A stretch of 64,000 nt of DNA, taken from NCBI GenBank assembly GCA_019321725.1, contig CM033123.1:496001-560000 (forward strand), given 5' to 3'. The position numbers and the translations under genes were made by a program. Source of the DNA: Paulownia fortunei. Its lineage: Eukaryota > Streptophyta > Magnoliopsida > Lamiales > Paulowniaceae. Under the pieces are notes generated by a model. That model ran no database searches. It had not been told where the DNA came from and worked only from the letters and a program-made list of their open reading frames with translations. This document shows positions 50,172 through 63,448 of this stretch, in pieces (positions within the stretch are counted from its first letter, which is position 1; the number at the start of each line of letters is the position of its first letter).

Positions 50172-51912
50172 TGAGTCTCTGATCAACTTTTTTCTGGAAT
50201 CTTTTCCTTTTTCGGATTTTTCTGCCCAGAAAGGGTGGGGCGGGCGGGGGTGGATATAGAGAGGAAGAAGTTCCGGTAGATTTTGGAGTTTTGTGGGCTG
50301 TTTTTTTTTTTTTATAAATTGGAAAAAGAGAAATTTAGTTCTTTTTCAAAAATATTTTTTTGGATAAAACGGAAACACAAAAAATTTTTGGATAAAAAAA
50401 GAGTTGGGGAGGATGATGATTGATGATGATGAATTATGGGATAGTCCTAAAGTTTTGGGCCATCGTTAATTACACATGAACTTTTATCGGGCCTTGAAAA
50501 TTTTAAATTTTCATATAAATATGTAATTAATTCATTTAAAATTTATCAAAATAAAATTATAATTTCTACGAGCATTTGAATTATAAAATTAATTGAAGAA
50601 TAAATTAATCTTAATTTGACTATTATTTGATATAGCTTGACCTTCGTAGCCATAAAATTATTCAAATTCATTTTCCGCTTTCCTTATTCAACTTGAACAA
50701 TAAAAATATTTTTAAATTTTAAATATTTTTTTTTATCTAATTATAAAAAATTTAAAAAATATAATTATAACACGAACAAACTTTATGTGAACTCTCTTTG
50801 TAACTTGGACAAATCTCAATCTGAGAATCATTCAATAATAGAGTTTTCAAATAACAAATTGACATAAACAAAATTATAAAATGAATAAGTATTTGTTGGA
50901 CCAATCAAGCTCATAAACACAAATCCCAAATATCATATCGGGAGCAACATCGTACTCGAATTCTAATGACCATTCATCAGAACATGCATTAGATCCAATG
51001 GAACACATGCCCTACCCCAACCTTTGTCGTGTTCAATCATATAACGAAGATTCCGAGGACTAAAGAGGCAAAAGAACTTTGTGACCAATGAATAATTTAG
51101 GCATTCTTTTTGTCCTTTCACTTTATGCAGGTGTTTGGCAACTCTACGTTTTATTACCCTGAAAAATGAACCTAAAAGATGTGCAGATTCAATTAGTACA
51201 AAAGTATTTGTCATTATTAATACATCAAATTAAATACTCTCCAACCTGTTTGAAATTTCTAACTTTGGCCTTTTAAAGCCCATTTTCTGCTTTCTTGAGG
51301 TTGTTGAGCATTGCCCAATACTAAAAGTTTGCAAGCCCAATGCATTATCCTGAGCCCACAAAGCAACCTTTGGAGTCTGACATGTTCATTAAGGTATTGG
51401 TTAGACCCCATGAAATTTAATTCTGTATAGTATATTGATTTGAATAATTTTAGTATTAACTTAAATAGAATCAATAATTCGATACATTGTTTTCTTAATA
51501 TTTTTATTTTTATTTAGCTAACTTTTTACATTTAACTATATTTAAGAATGCAATGCCATTATGTTGCATCTTAATATTATGTATTTTGATTTTTTTATAA
51601 ATAAAACCAACATATTATTTTTACAAATATCTTTTGATCAATATAATTATTTATATGTTACTTGCAGTAAATTAGTAATGTCTTCAAAGAAAATAAATAG
51701 TATATTTTAATCGATATGTTCAAAAACAATAATTATAATTGGAGAGAGCGGGATTGGGAGCGAAACGCTGTCGTTCGAATACATAGTTAATCGTCAACAA
51801 TCACTTATTCTCTTCATAATTTCGTCATATTTCTGCCGAGCTCACTCACTACCTTTCTCCTTCGATTCTTTACACTAGAAGGGTTAGGGTTTATCTCCAA
51901 TTTTGTACTTCC
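50172..51912. other. Shared divergent intergenic region between GALK and FCA
   Basis: About 1.74 kb holding both promoters. The GALK side has a G/C-rich leader up to about 50260. The middle is AT-rich. Near 51290-51360 there are GCCCA elements (AAAGCCCATT, AAGCCCAATG, GAGCCCACAA) that may serve FCA. No coding frame is recognised. Confidence 0.55.
51879..51893 (+). promoter_or_regulatory. FCA: Telo-box in the FCA 5' leader
   Basis: AAGGGTTAGGGTTTA contains the plant interstitial telomere motif (complement of AAACCCTAA), 20 bases before the FCA start codon. Telo-boxes are common near starts of highly expressed plant genes and are bound by Myb-type TRB proteins. Confidence 0.6.
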
Positions 51913-54900
51913 ATGGATAAATTCGATAGGCATAGAGGCGGTGATAGATTCAGCAATAGCAGTGAAGAACCTCATCATTATAATTCAAGCGGCAGGCACT
52001 CCCGGGGCGGCGGAGCTCCGTTCCACCAACACCGCCAGGAAAATTACCGGGGCGGAGGAGGAGGACGCAACAGTCCTCATAATTACCGCAGCGGATTCTC
52101 GAGTGGCGGTGGCCGGGGAAGTGGCGGCGGTGGGAGGGAAAACAACAGGCCATTTGATAGTCCGCCGCCCTATCCTCCTCTGCCTAGTGGTGATGGAGGC
52201 GTAGGAGGAGGAGGAGGAGGAGGATTAAGACCAGTTGGTGATGGAATTGGAGGGTTTGGACCGATGGTTGGTGGTGCGGGTGGTGGGGAAGGGTTTGGAC
52301 CGATGGGTGGCAGTGGTGGAAGAGGGTTTCGACCAATGGGAGGAGGTGGTGGGGGAGGGTTTGGACCGATGGGTGGTGATGGTGGCGGGATTGATGGATT
52401 TCAACCGACGGGTGGCGGAGGCAGTGATGGTGGAGATTTTCGGGCCATGGGTGGCGGCGGCAGTGATGCTGGAGGGTTTCGAGCCATGGGTGGCGGCGGC
52501 ATTGATGCTGGAAATTTTCGACCAATGGGTGGCGGCAGCAGTGACGGTGGAGGGTTTAGACCAATAGGTGGCAGTGATAGTGATGCTGGAGGGTTTCGAC
52601 CAATGGGTGGTGGTGGTGGCAGTGATGGTGGAAGGTTTGGTCTGGATAATTACAATGTGCCACCACATCCTCTCACGGGCCAGAAGCGAGGGTACCCTTT
52701 TTCTGGTAGAGAAAGGTCGCCAGGTACCTTATGAATTCTAATATATTAGTGGACTCTAGCTTAAAATTTGGAGATTTGGTTTGTTTATATTTGCTTTGCC
52801 GTGATATGTTGATATGCAATGAGTTGTTAATATGAGCTTGCTTTGTGATAATAGTTCTAGGGTTGCCTTTAATTACCATAGTTACTTGCATCATTATGTA
52901 TATAAGTCGACTATGGCTTAATGTTGGATCTTTAATTTGTTTTTATGTGATACTGTTTAATTATTTGGTGTGTGCTGAGTTGTTTGTACTAGAACTGATT
53001 GAGAGAGTAGTACTGGTGATTGTGTCTAAATACTAAGTCACTTGCACTGTAGCTTGGGTTTTTATTTTTTAGAAAACATTTTGAGAAATTGAGATTATTC
53101 ACTGACACGTAGGCTCTCGTTTTTACCTGGTTAAGGTGCAATTAAGAAAAAGGAATAATTTGGAATAAATGTGGAATCATTTCATAATTGTGGTATACAA
53201 AGGGTATAGTATTTGAAAAATACATAATAAGTTTTGTCTTTTGAAAAGCTTTTGAGCTTGAGGGATTAATTAAGGGCAAAACGGACTAAGAACATGACAA
53301 ATTAAGTGAAGTTGCTTAGCTTAATGCAAGGCTTGAATTTTCGAAGATCTTTAAGCTGGTTCATTTCTGAAAATTTTGGAACATCAATGAAATTGGCAGT
53401 AGAGTTAAGAAAGCTGAACTTTAATTGTATACCATGAGAGTTTCCAGCTTTTATCTTTTCACCTTCTTGATTTTTTTCATATGTTCACTTTGTCATCGTT
53501 ATTCTTGATGGTATCATTATTCTGTGACCTTATTGCTACTATTATGATGTTTGAGGACACTGTCAAGTGGTGATATATTTGAAGCTACTTCATTATTTGT
53601 ATATTCTTTGTTGCATGGCTTTCTATTTTTTGTTCTTGGTTCACGGCCAAACCTAGTGTCATTTATATTAGTTGCATTTATCACAATCTTTTTCACCTTT
53701 TTCAGGCAGAGAAGGAGCTAGTTTTGCCAAACTTTTTGTTGGTTCTGTTCCAAGGACAGCCACTGAAAAAGATGTAAGTGGGTTTTCTTGATGAGCTCCC
53801 TCCTTGACAATGCTTGAATTCGAACTCTGTCAATGATTTTTTTTAAGGATTTAATTTTGCATGATATTACGTCCTGTATTCCTATTTCATGAACTTTCTG
53901 CATAGCCTTGTTTCATTGGTTTCTACCGTGAATATGTTGTTATATAGGCAGAGTAGTGCATTGGTTTTCCTCATAGTCTCTTCATAATATTTCCAAGGGT
54001 TTGCTTGCAAGACAGTTCAGTTAATGGATTTTTCCTTCGCTTTGACTATAATAAAGGCTTTTCTTTTGATATGACATCAAGCTAGTGCAAACTTACTATT
54101 ATCCAATAAACAGTGGAAGCTCAAGTTTTTATTGCAATAGCATACTATTTCGGTTTGATTCAGTGCATTAGTTCTCTGTTAGGTTTGGTAAATTTTATAT
54201 TGTTTCTTCTGTCTTAATTTTTGTCTGTTCATTCTAGATTCGACCTCTCTTTGAAAATCATGGATGCGTTTTGGAAGTTGCTTTGATCAAGGATAAGAGG
54301 ACTGGACAACAACAAGGTATGTGCATATGCTGTGTCCTACACAATTAAGATTTTTATGTAAATGCCTTTTCAGGTCCTTTGGGGGCTGAAGGAAGCCACT
54401 GTAACCTTATGTTTCTCGTCAGTTGTTCACATCTTTTCTTTTCATACTCCATCATCCAAGAAGAAGACGAGATTAAACATTCTATAAATTGATCCATGTA
54501 TAGTGATCAGGAAGAATCATTTTTTGCTTTTATATACCTCTTTAGTTGTGGCATAGTCTAGGACAGCATTACTTTGCTTTTCACTAAGTTTTGTGAGAAA
54601 CTCTGTTGTTGTACAAACAAGGGAGACAACAAAATGATGTTCATTTCTCATCGATGGCTTTAGAATTCGTTCTTTCAGTAGTCTTTTCTCCCTCTTGGAT
54701 GCATTTAAATGGTTTGGTTCTTCAAGAAGCTGGAGTTTGATTTTTGGAAAATGTTATGGAATTATCAATAAAATTAGCTGATGTGAGTTTAAACTCCTAG
54801 TGATCTCGTCTTCATCTCAGGATCTATGTGATGAGATTTCAATTGTTTATTGCATTATGGATGCTATTACCGTCTCTGTTAATATCCAGCACTTGACTTT

Positions 54901-57900
54901 AGTTAGTTGTATTTTGCTAAATGTAAATTGAATTTATGGAGAATTGATTTGATTAGGAAGTGAGACATAATTGGTTTTGGGAGTCATAGTGGTGTAACTT
55001 ATCTTGTAATCCCTACAATTTGCATTTTGCTCTGGCATAGCACTTAATTTTTATTAGATATCTGAGTAATGTAATGCATTCTTCAATGGGTTGTGGCGAC
55101 ACTGTTGTGCTATTTCTGCTGTTACGTGCCAACTCTGGTTGTTTGTCCAAATGACATACTTCAATGCTATCAAATGGAAAATATTGTGTGGAGTATGGTT
55201 GTGCTAAAGATTTTGGTGTAACTTTTGTGGATGCTACAAGCCCATTGGTTTTGAACTCACTAGACAACCAATATAGATCAAATTGTTCTTTGATGAATTT
55301 ATTGTTATTTTATTGTTGGGAGAGGATCACTGTAGTTTGTATGTGATATCCTTAGTCCATTTTTCCATGCGACAGCTATGTTATCCTTGGTCATGCTTTC
55401 TATGATGCTATTTTTTGTTACTGAAGTCGTGTTTGTTAATGGGATTGACTCATTTGCTTCACATTTAATATAAATGCTGTACATGTACTTGTGGATGTTA
55501 CATTGGTTTGGGGACTCCGTGTAATTAGTTTTGACTTTTTGATCATCACTAAAGCTCCCAGGTTTCGCACCAGCCATTATACCAGGTTTTGGCTTCTCTG
55601 CTAAAACAGTTTTTCTGATGCATTTTTATGTCCAAAACCATGTGTTCAAGTGAATATGTTGGCTGCCGCAACTTTATGGATTTGTTGATTGGATGTGATG
55701 TGAACTCTAATGGTGCAATGATGATAATTATGTAGAGGTCATCTATGTTAGCTGCTGCAACTTTTTGGATTTGTTGGTTGGATGTGATGTGAGCTGTAGT
55801 GGTGCAATGATGATAGTTATATAGATGTCTGGACGACATACTTTACATTTCGAGGCAGGAACTTTAATTTACTGCTAGGTTATTTTTTTCAGCCCTTCTC
55901 ATTGTGCTGCGAAAGATGTGCATGTGGGAGGTTTGGCTAAGAGGTTTTGTGCATGTATGAGGGGAATTCCGGCCAATTTAAGTTCATTGCCATGCTAAAA
56001 ATTTCATGAAACATGGACCTAAAATGAGCAGCTCTAGAAGTTTCATATTCAGCAATATCAGATACATTTTCATATCTGGATCTGGACAGTTACTTGATTT
56101 GGTTATATTGGTGATTGATCTTCAATTGTACAATCTATTCTCCACGATACGTCAATTTGTGTATGATGGGAGATCAAGCTGAGTAATTTTATGTGTGGCA
56201 TGTTTTAGTATCGACACGGATATCTTTTATGTGCTCGAAATCTCCCCTATTGTGGCGGTGGAGTTGTTGATGGAACATGTGGTTGGATATGTGTAGTTCT
56301 ACATGTCATTTTGCCATAATATGGATTTAGCAGAGCGGTGACGTTGGATTTTGCAAGAGCACATAAGTTTGAAATTTTTTGTTTAAATAGTGGTGGAAAG
56401 CCTGAATGTACTAATTTTTGTTTTTGTTTTCAGTTTCAACTGTGACTGGATCTTGCTTTTTTCCCGCCCTTTAATGTTATGCTGCTAGGGTTATATAAGA
56501 ATGGAGACACTCTGGTTGGTTCTGTACATGGCATATTTTATTGATGGGATTTATAGCTTCTTCGAAATTTTTGTTCGTATAGTGCATTAGCAATGGAACA
56601 TGAAGAGCTACAATTTTAATGATCCAAGAGTGGGTCCATTAATTCATTTTCCATTGTCCTAATTTATCATACGAATCAGAGAAATTGGGATTCTTTTTTA
56701 TCCCTGCAGAACAATGTTTCTGTTTGTCTTGTTAGATGAGCACTTGTTGATCTTTTTCTCGTAATAGCAGGTCAATATCCAACTTACTGCTGGCAGTCCT
56801 TTCTACTTGATGTTTGACTTGTCGCTCAGCGTAGTTTTTTATGTTTTTTCATTAATTTGTCTGAATTATTTTTCCTCATAATTTTCTTGTTCTTTTTTCC
56901 CCTTGTGGAGTATTGGAGCTGTGGTTTGGTACATTGTGCAGCATAAGTAATTTTTCTTTGCATTTCTGCTATTTCAAGCAACTCTGGTGGTGAATGGATT
57001 TCTTTTGTTCACTAGACATTTCCTATGACTTATTCTCTTTGGAGTTTGGTTATGATTCACTTGATTATAAGTGTTCATCTGGTGATTATTTTTTATCCAC
57101 ATTATATCTTTAGTTGTGTTTACTTTATTTCGCTGATGTAGATGCAAATAGAGCTAATGCAATGACAGACTGAGTTGACTGAGGTTTAAGTATTGATACA
57201 TTGATCTTAGTAGGAGTACAATGATTATTCTGTTTTTTTTTGCTGGGTTATCTCCATTCTTTGGATCTATGTATATGGAATGCTCTTTGTGCTACCCACG
57301 TCTGCCATATGTACTAACTTGTTTGTGATTACACGTGTTGGTTTATCTGCTTAAACAGAGTAATCCTAAAATTATAGGAAAGATAAATCTGTGGCTATAT
57401 ACAGGTATAAAATAACCAAGTGATGCCATTTTATTTTAGTGAAATCTTGGACATTATTTGTTTAAACTGTTCCACATGACACTGGTTTATAATGATTGAG
57501 GTTAGTTTACTATTTCTAAAAATTGCCTGTCACAATTTTTCAGTGACAATGATAGTCTATAACGGCTAATGTTCCATACTAAGAATTATATGTTCTGGTC
57601 TTTCTGTCTCGGGGGGTCACATATTTATGTGATAGAGATGGCAGACAAGTAGTCCTGTGCATCAATTCATTTGCATTGACATTACACTGAAAAATAAAGA
57701 AGTATTTTTCAGTTAAATCAATTTGATGACTAAGCATGCTAAACGACTTTGGAATTGATTATGCTTTAATTTTTCTGGTCTTCGCCAATTTCTTGTTTAA
57801 CTATCCGCAGTTGATGAGTATTTCTTGGTTTTATGTCATTTTTTTTTAATGTTTTGTCCTTTTACTGGGACTGGTTTTCTAATGTTCATGTTCACAATCA

Positions 57901-60900
57901 AATCAGTGATATCAAATCCCTTGTTTATGGTTTACTTGTTATGATTGTTGAATTGGAGAATGTCTGATATTGTGGTGGCACTTTAATTTTTTGAATTATC
58001 TGGGGAAGCTGCTATTTTTAACCTCCATTATTTTCTTAAGCTCTTGTTGCCTTATCTTGGTCTTAAGTTACGAAAGAATGTAATGTTGGCTGCTGAAGTG
58101 CCTTGTTCTTCGACTTCAACATGGATATTGGTTGTCTTAACACGTGAAGTTTGGACTTTGGAATGCTGTGGTTTTGTGTCTCGATCCATTGAGTGAATCT
58201 ACATATATGTGATGTACCTAAATAATTTTTAATTTTTTTGAGCTTTAGTCTTTACCCAAAGTAATTTATTTTGAGCTTTAATGTTACTGCACCTGTGTTT
58301 TGTCTCGGGTGAAGGTAGAATATCTTGATAAAATCTGGATACCAACTTTTGGCCTACGCAGGATGCTGTTTCATTAAATATGCTTCTTCTGAAGAGGCTG
58401 ATAGAGCCATTAGAGCACTTCATAACCAGTATACATTGCCAGGGGTATAATTTTTTTGCTCAGTTTTTTTGTGCTGATAACTTGGGCTCCTACATTTCTT
58501 ATTTATTCATGAGTTACACAGGGTGTTGGTCCTATCCAAGTCAGATATGCCGATGGAGAGCGAGAACGCCTTGGTACTTTGTGATGATTTTTATTTTGTT
58601 GATATTTTAATGCTCTTCTTGCTGTTAAATCTCTGCTAGGAATATCTATGGAGGCTTTGAAATTTTTGTTTATTTAATATTTGGTGAATTAGCTTTTTTA
58701 TCTTTTTGCTGGTCTTTTTTACCTGATTGCAGGTGCAACAGAATACAAGTTGTTTGTTGGGTCATTGAGCAAACAAGCTACTGAGAAGGATGTTGAAGAA
58801 GTATGTTCTGTTGCACAGAGCTAGCTTTTCTCATCTTTGTTTCAAAAGATAACCTTGTACATTTCTTCCTTTTATGCTTATATAAAACGCTTAATGTTGT
58901 GAGGGCTTTGGGATGAGGGAGCTTTCCTGTTCACATTCATATTCCATTTTCCCTATTCTGTTATTGAGGTTGGAAGGGTGTGTGCACTCCAAGTTATTAG
59001 TCCTTGACTATTGCATTTCATCAAGAAACCATTAACAGACAATTATATAATTTTGTCATTATTTGTTTTGTGGCTTATCAATTGAATTAAGTTTCTCATA
59101 ATATTATTTGTTAATTATTAGTGTATGTTGGTTCAGTGGAACTTTTACTGAATGAACAATCTGAATGACTGGTACTAATGATTTTTCTTCTCCAGATTTT
59201 TTTACCTTATGGTAGAGTTGAAGATGTCTATCTTATGCGTGATGAAATGAAGCAGAGCCGTGGTACGTCCCCTTTCATTAGTCTGAGGCTGTGTTTCAAT
59301 TTTCAATAAATATTCGAAAGTTAGCTACCTATGGATATCCTTGGTGTGTTCCTCCAATTCTAGAATGTGACCAACTCAGGATTTGAGTCGTGAAGATAAG
59401 AAAGCAATTCCTTTTCTTATTATGTTAGTTTACTGTGGTGTGGTGATGGATGGGATGTATTACCTATTGCTGGCACTGACATTTCAGATTTGAATTTTTC
59501 CTGTTTTGTTTCCTAACTTATGATAAAACTGTTTGAAGGATGTGGATTTGTCAAATACTCTCAGAGAGAGATGGCGCAAGCAGCCATTAATGCTCTTAAT
59601 GGAACATATACTATGAGAGTAAGCTGCTTTCATTTTCTTAATGGTGCTCTGAATTCAATTACCTATCTCATAGTCAATTAGTATATCATCTGGGTTTTGC
59701 ATTGCAGGGGTGTGATCAGCCATTAACTGTTAGATTTGCTGATCCTAAAAGACCTAGACCTGGAGAGTCAAGGTAGGTTTTGCACACATCTCCGTTTTTG
59801 TTTTTTGATTTTTTTTCTGATCACGTTGCAACTTATTTGCTCGTTTCTTTTCTGGTTTATCTTTTACTTGTGGGCGCTTATTTGAGAGTTATCCATGCTC
59901 ATGAAACTTGTCGTATATCTGGCATTATGACCTTTTTATTTCTCATTTAGGTGTGTTAACCTGGATATAGTTATCTGCATTGCTTGCTCTTATGGTGGGA
60001 AACCTTTAGTTGTTTCTGGCTGTTTTTTGGTTTAAAATCCCGACATCTATCTTGGGTGATTTTTTGAATCTTTAATCAATATTCTTTTTGTCCTTTCCCA
60101 GAGGTGGTTCTTCTTTCGGTGGACCTGGTTTTGGCCCTCTTTTTTCTGCCCCTGGGATCAGGTATTTGTCCCTGTTACCTGCTTGTGATTAGCTTCTTCT
60201 TGCCAATGTTGTCGAACTTTTACATTTTAATGATTTTGATTTCCTAATATTTGCTCTTCACCTTTTCTTTAATCTTCTCTAGACCACCACTAGACCGTAG
60301 GGAGCCACTTCGTGGCCCCATTCCTCCAAATTCCTGGCCTCCAGTGAGCCCGCAAAACCTAGGACCGCCTTCTCATGTTGGCAACCATGGTTTTGGTAAT
60401 AAGTTTCCTGCTAGATCTGCGGATATGGCTGTCTCTTCCACTCCAGTAAGATCATTAACAACTTTTCTGCTGAGCATTTTATATCACAAATATTCTTGGT
60501 TGCAACATAGAGTGTTTGGAATGCAACACTTAGGATGTTGTGTCCAAAATATTGCATTGTTTCAATCCAACACTGGTTTCAGTTCTAGTCACATTATTTT
60601 CATATGTTTGCTGCTCTATAAACTTGATCATATTTATAAACTTGACCTGCAATTTATCATAACTGCTGCATATATTGATGCATTTATTATGTGAATGGAA
60701 CGTTGGTCTTGGTTTCCTGTCGTAGTGGCATTTGTTCTAATTTTTGATTCAGGTGTTAAGTAACATTGGAATTATATGATTATGGCTGTTCTTTCTCGCC
60801 TTTTCCAAGATGTCTCTTATGTTTTTCTTGCCCAACTCCCAGGGTCCTATTGGAGGCCTTCCTGGCAATGCAGATGGTTCACTTCCTGGACCTACTGTTT

Positions 60901-63448
60901 CTTCTGCTCCTATGTCGCAGCTGGTAAGTGGAAAAATTTAGCTTGACTGTTACTGTATCCATCATATTCTGAAAACTGATTTGATTTCCTTTTTCTTGAA
61001 TTTCATTTCAGAATTTTAACCAGTCTTTGCCACAAGTTCCATCATTTGGCTCAAAAATATCACCTGTACAGAGACCACTTCAGTCACCACAGCATTTGCC
61101 ATCTTCCGTGCAGTTACAGCCGTTAAATGCAGCATCTTTTTCCAATGTCCAAAGTTTGCAGGGATCACATATGCAACCTGGTCAAATGCAGACACCTCAC
61201 TCTGCTGGCCAAAATCCTTATAGTCAGGCTCCATCATCACAACAGCTGCCAGGACGGAACGGTCAGCTCTCTGTTCCTCTGACTCAAGTGCAGCATAATG
61301 CATCATCAACTCCTGGACAAGCACCTGGGATGGCAAATCAACAACCACCACCCGCTCAGCAGCTTCAGCCTCTTGGTCAATCTCCATCACAGTTGGCTCA
61401 AATGCTGTCACAACAGAAACAAACTCTGCAGGCTACATTTCAGTCATCACAACAAGCTTTAAATCAGCTACAGCAGCAGCTGCAGCAACTACAACCATCA
61501 AATCAGAATTTAACTGCTCATCAGGGTCTACTAGCTGCTAAACAGCAGGTATCAATAGTTTTAAATATGAAAATGATGTGGGAGCTTTTCTTTAGGTAGT
61601 TTTGTGTTGGAAGAAAATTTCAATATGGCTATTTCTCAATATAATTTGAGCAGGCCTCGTTTTGGTCACACATTGGCCCACATGATATTATATTTGGCAT
61701 TTGCAATTAAGATCATAAATTTTTTTATTGAGTTGGGTATTGTAGTTTATTATATAATTCCCATTGGCCTAATTTTGAGATATTCAGAGTTTTTGTAGTA
61801 AATGATTATTTGTTCCATAATATTTTTTGGTTTACTGATAACATTATTTAAAACTTGGTTTTGGCAGTGTTTTTGACAGTTACAATTTGTTTTATTTTAT
61901 GTTCCACTACCACTTAATTTGCTGTAGTAATGGGGTGCTTATTATAAAGAAACTGTTTTTAATCCTCCAGTCTCCTTGGGCTGGAACATTGTCGCAGCCA
62001 GTTGCCAATACTCCTGGTGTCCAGCCAGCAGGAGATTTAGCTCCGACTACTTCTGCTTCGCCCGCTGTCCCAGCTGTGACTCCTGCTATTGCTACAGTTA
62101 ATTGTAATTGGACAGAGCATATGTCGCCTGATGGATACAAGTACTACTATAACAGCTTGACTGGTGAAAGCAAGGTAAATGTCTTATCATCTATACATGG
62201 CTTCCGAAGGGTATGCCTTCTCATTATCATTTACTTATTGCAGTGGGAAAAACCTGAAGAGTTGGCACTATATGAGCAGCAGCAGCAACAGAGGCCATCT
62301 AACCAACATCCTCAAGTGCAGTCTCACCCACCAGGACCATCTACACAGCAGGCTCCTCAGATGCAAGTACAGCTTCAAGGTCAACATCAGGCACACCTCC
62401 ACAACCAGACCAAGCCATTGCAGCAGGCTGCTCAATCTTCGGTCAGTTTTTGTTATGTATCTATCCATGAGATTTGAAATTTTATGATTGCAGTTCTTAC
62501 CCTATGTGTTGAATATTTTCAGTACCAGGTTCCTGGATTTTCAGCTAAACAAGGCACTAAGGTACGAGTTATCAGATAATCTACTCTCTTTGGCTCTGTC
62601 TGAACAATAGTTTACTTCCTTGGAAACAATTTTTGTATTCAGTAAACTGAGAAATCTGTCATGTGCATGTTTGCTATCAAGCTTGAATTTTGTTGTTTGC
62701 TTTTGATATTTATTCTGAAACTGTATCCTGTTTAGGGCTTAGAAAGTATGCAAGATGCACATATATTTTTATTTTATTAGCGAGAATGTGCTTGTCTTAA
62801 GTAGCACAGATTTTCGTTTTCTATGTTTGATTATCTTTCTTTTTCTCTGCATTACATCATCCCTCTATCTTTATGTGGGCTCCTGAGCATTTAAAGCATA
62901 CATAATTGCTTTCCCTAATGTTTCAACATTCGATGTTTTCAAGTATAAGATCAATGATATGAGAAATAGGTTCTGATTGATGACCATTGGACTTTTGGAG
63001 TATCAGGAACTTGGCTATGCACAAATACCAGCAGGGACTGGTCCATTGAATGATCCCACTCGATATCAGCAGGTTAGAGTTGAGAAATTCACATCCATTT
63101 TTTCTTATTGCTTTTCATATTTTTCTTTGGAAGATATACTTATTTTGTGTCTCATAGGGTGTCCAGGCCTCTCAGGAATGGATGTGGAAGAATAAGCATT
63201 CAGGTTTCTACTTTTCTTTTGCTCTTTAGTTATGTTATAATAATAAAAAAAATTGTGATTTAAATTTAATCTTTTGTTCTTGTATCTTCATTCTTTTTAG
63301 TGTTTTCTGAATACTCATAAATTTGAAGAAAATAATCTTGTTACATTCAATATTCAAATTGGATAAGTTTTTCCTTTTCTGTCTTGTTTTGTTTGCCTGC
63401 AAACATTTGTTACCTTGTACTTTATTTTTGTTGTCTCAAGGAACCTGA
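51913..63448 (+). CDS. FCA: Flowering time control protein FCA (two RRMs and a WW domain)
   Basis: Nineteen coding exons: 51913-52723, 53706-53773, 54238-54316, 58362-58444, 58522-58573, 58733-58800, 59196-59262, 59539-59618, 59708-59772, 60102-60161, 60283-60445, 60843-60923, 61012-61548, 61971-62174, 62244-62441, 62523-62561, 63007-63072, 63158-63203, 63441-63448; all in phase, 924 residues. FCA is a nuclear RNA-binding protein of the autonomous pathway: it promotes proximal poly(A) site use, for example of antisense transcripts at FLC, with FY. Order: glycine-rich N-terminus (1-270); RRM1 (about 278-362; KLFVGSVPRTATEKD, GCCFIKYAS); RRM2 (about 369-452; YKLFVGSLSKQATEKD, GCGFVKYSQ); proline/glutamine-rich region; WW domain (about 783-813; NWTEHMSPDGYKYYYN.. 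WEKP), which binds FY; and a conserved C-terminus (ELGYAQIP, EWMWKNK). Arabidopsis FCA is about 750 residues; the excess is in the N-terminus and Q-rich part. Arabidopsis FCA starts at CUG; here an ATG is taken, and the frame is open upstream, so an earlier non-AUG start is possible. Confidence 0.96.
52250..52640 (+). repeat. FCA: Coding minisatellite in FCA exon 1
   Basis: About ten imperfect units of 11-14 codons. Each has the form GF(R/G)PMGGGGSDGG, for example GFRAMGGGGIDAG and NFRPMGGGSSDGG. All units keep the reading frame, and F, M/T/I and GG are the most constant positions. Confidence 0.9.
54317..58361 (+). other. FCA: FCA intron 3, 4045 bp, likely regulatory
   Basis: The intron interrupts RRM1 between RTGQQQ and GCCFIKYA, at the same place as Arabidopsis intron 3, where FCA protein promotes premature cleavage and polyadenylation of its own transcript (FCA-beta). 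It is by far the longest intron of the gene. No protein-coding content is seen inside; the pyrimidine/T-rich text gives many possible poly(A) sites and I cannot choose one. Confidence 0.75.
55656..55828. repeat. Two-copy tandem repeat, 89-bp period, in FCA intron 3
   Basis: ATGTTGGCTGCCGCAACTTT at 55656 recurs as ATGTTAGCTGCTGCAACTTT at 55745. The following GGATTTGTTG.TTGGATGTGA..TG..GGTGCAATGATGAT matches with few changes up to about 55828. Confidence 0.9.

Noticed and set aside
52184..52668. Long minus and second plus frames in FCA exon 1
   Set aside because: Shadows of the minisatellite; the GF-R-PMGGGG frame is in phase with the RRM exons and is the real one.
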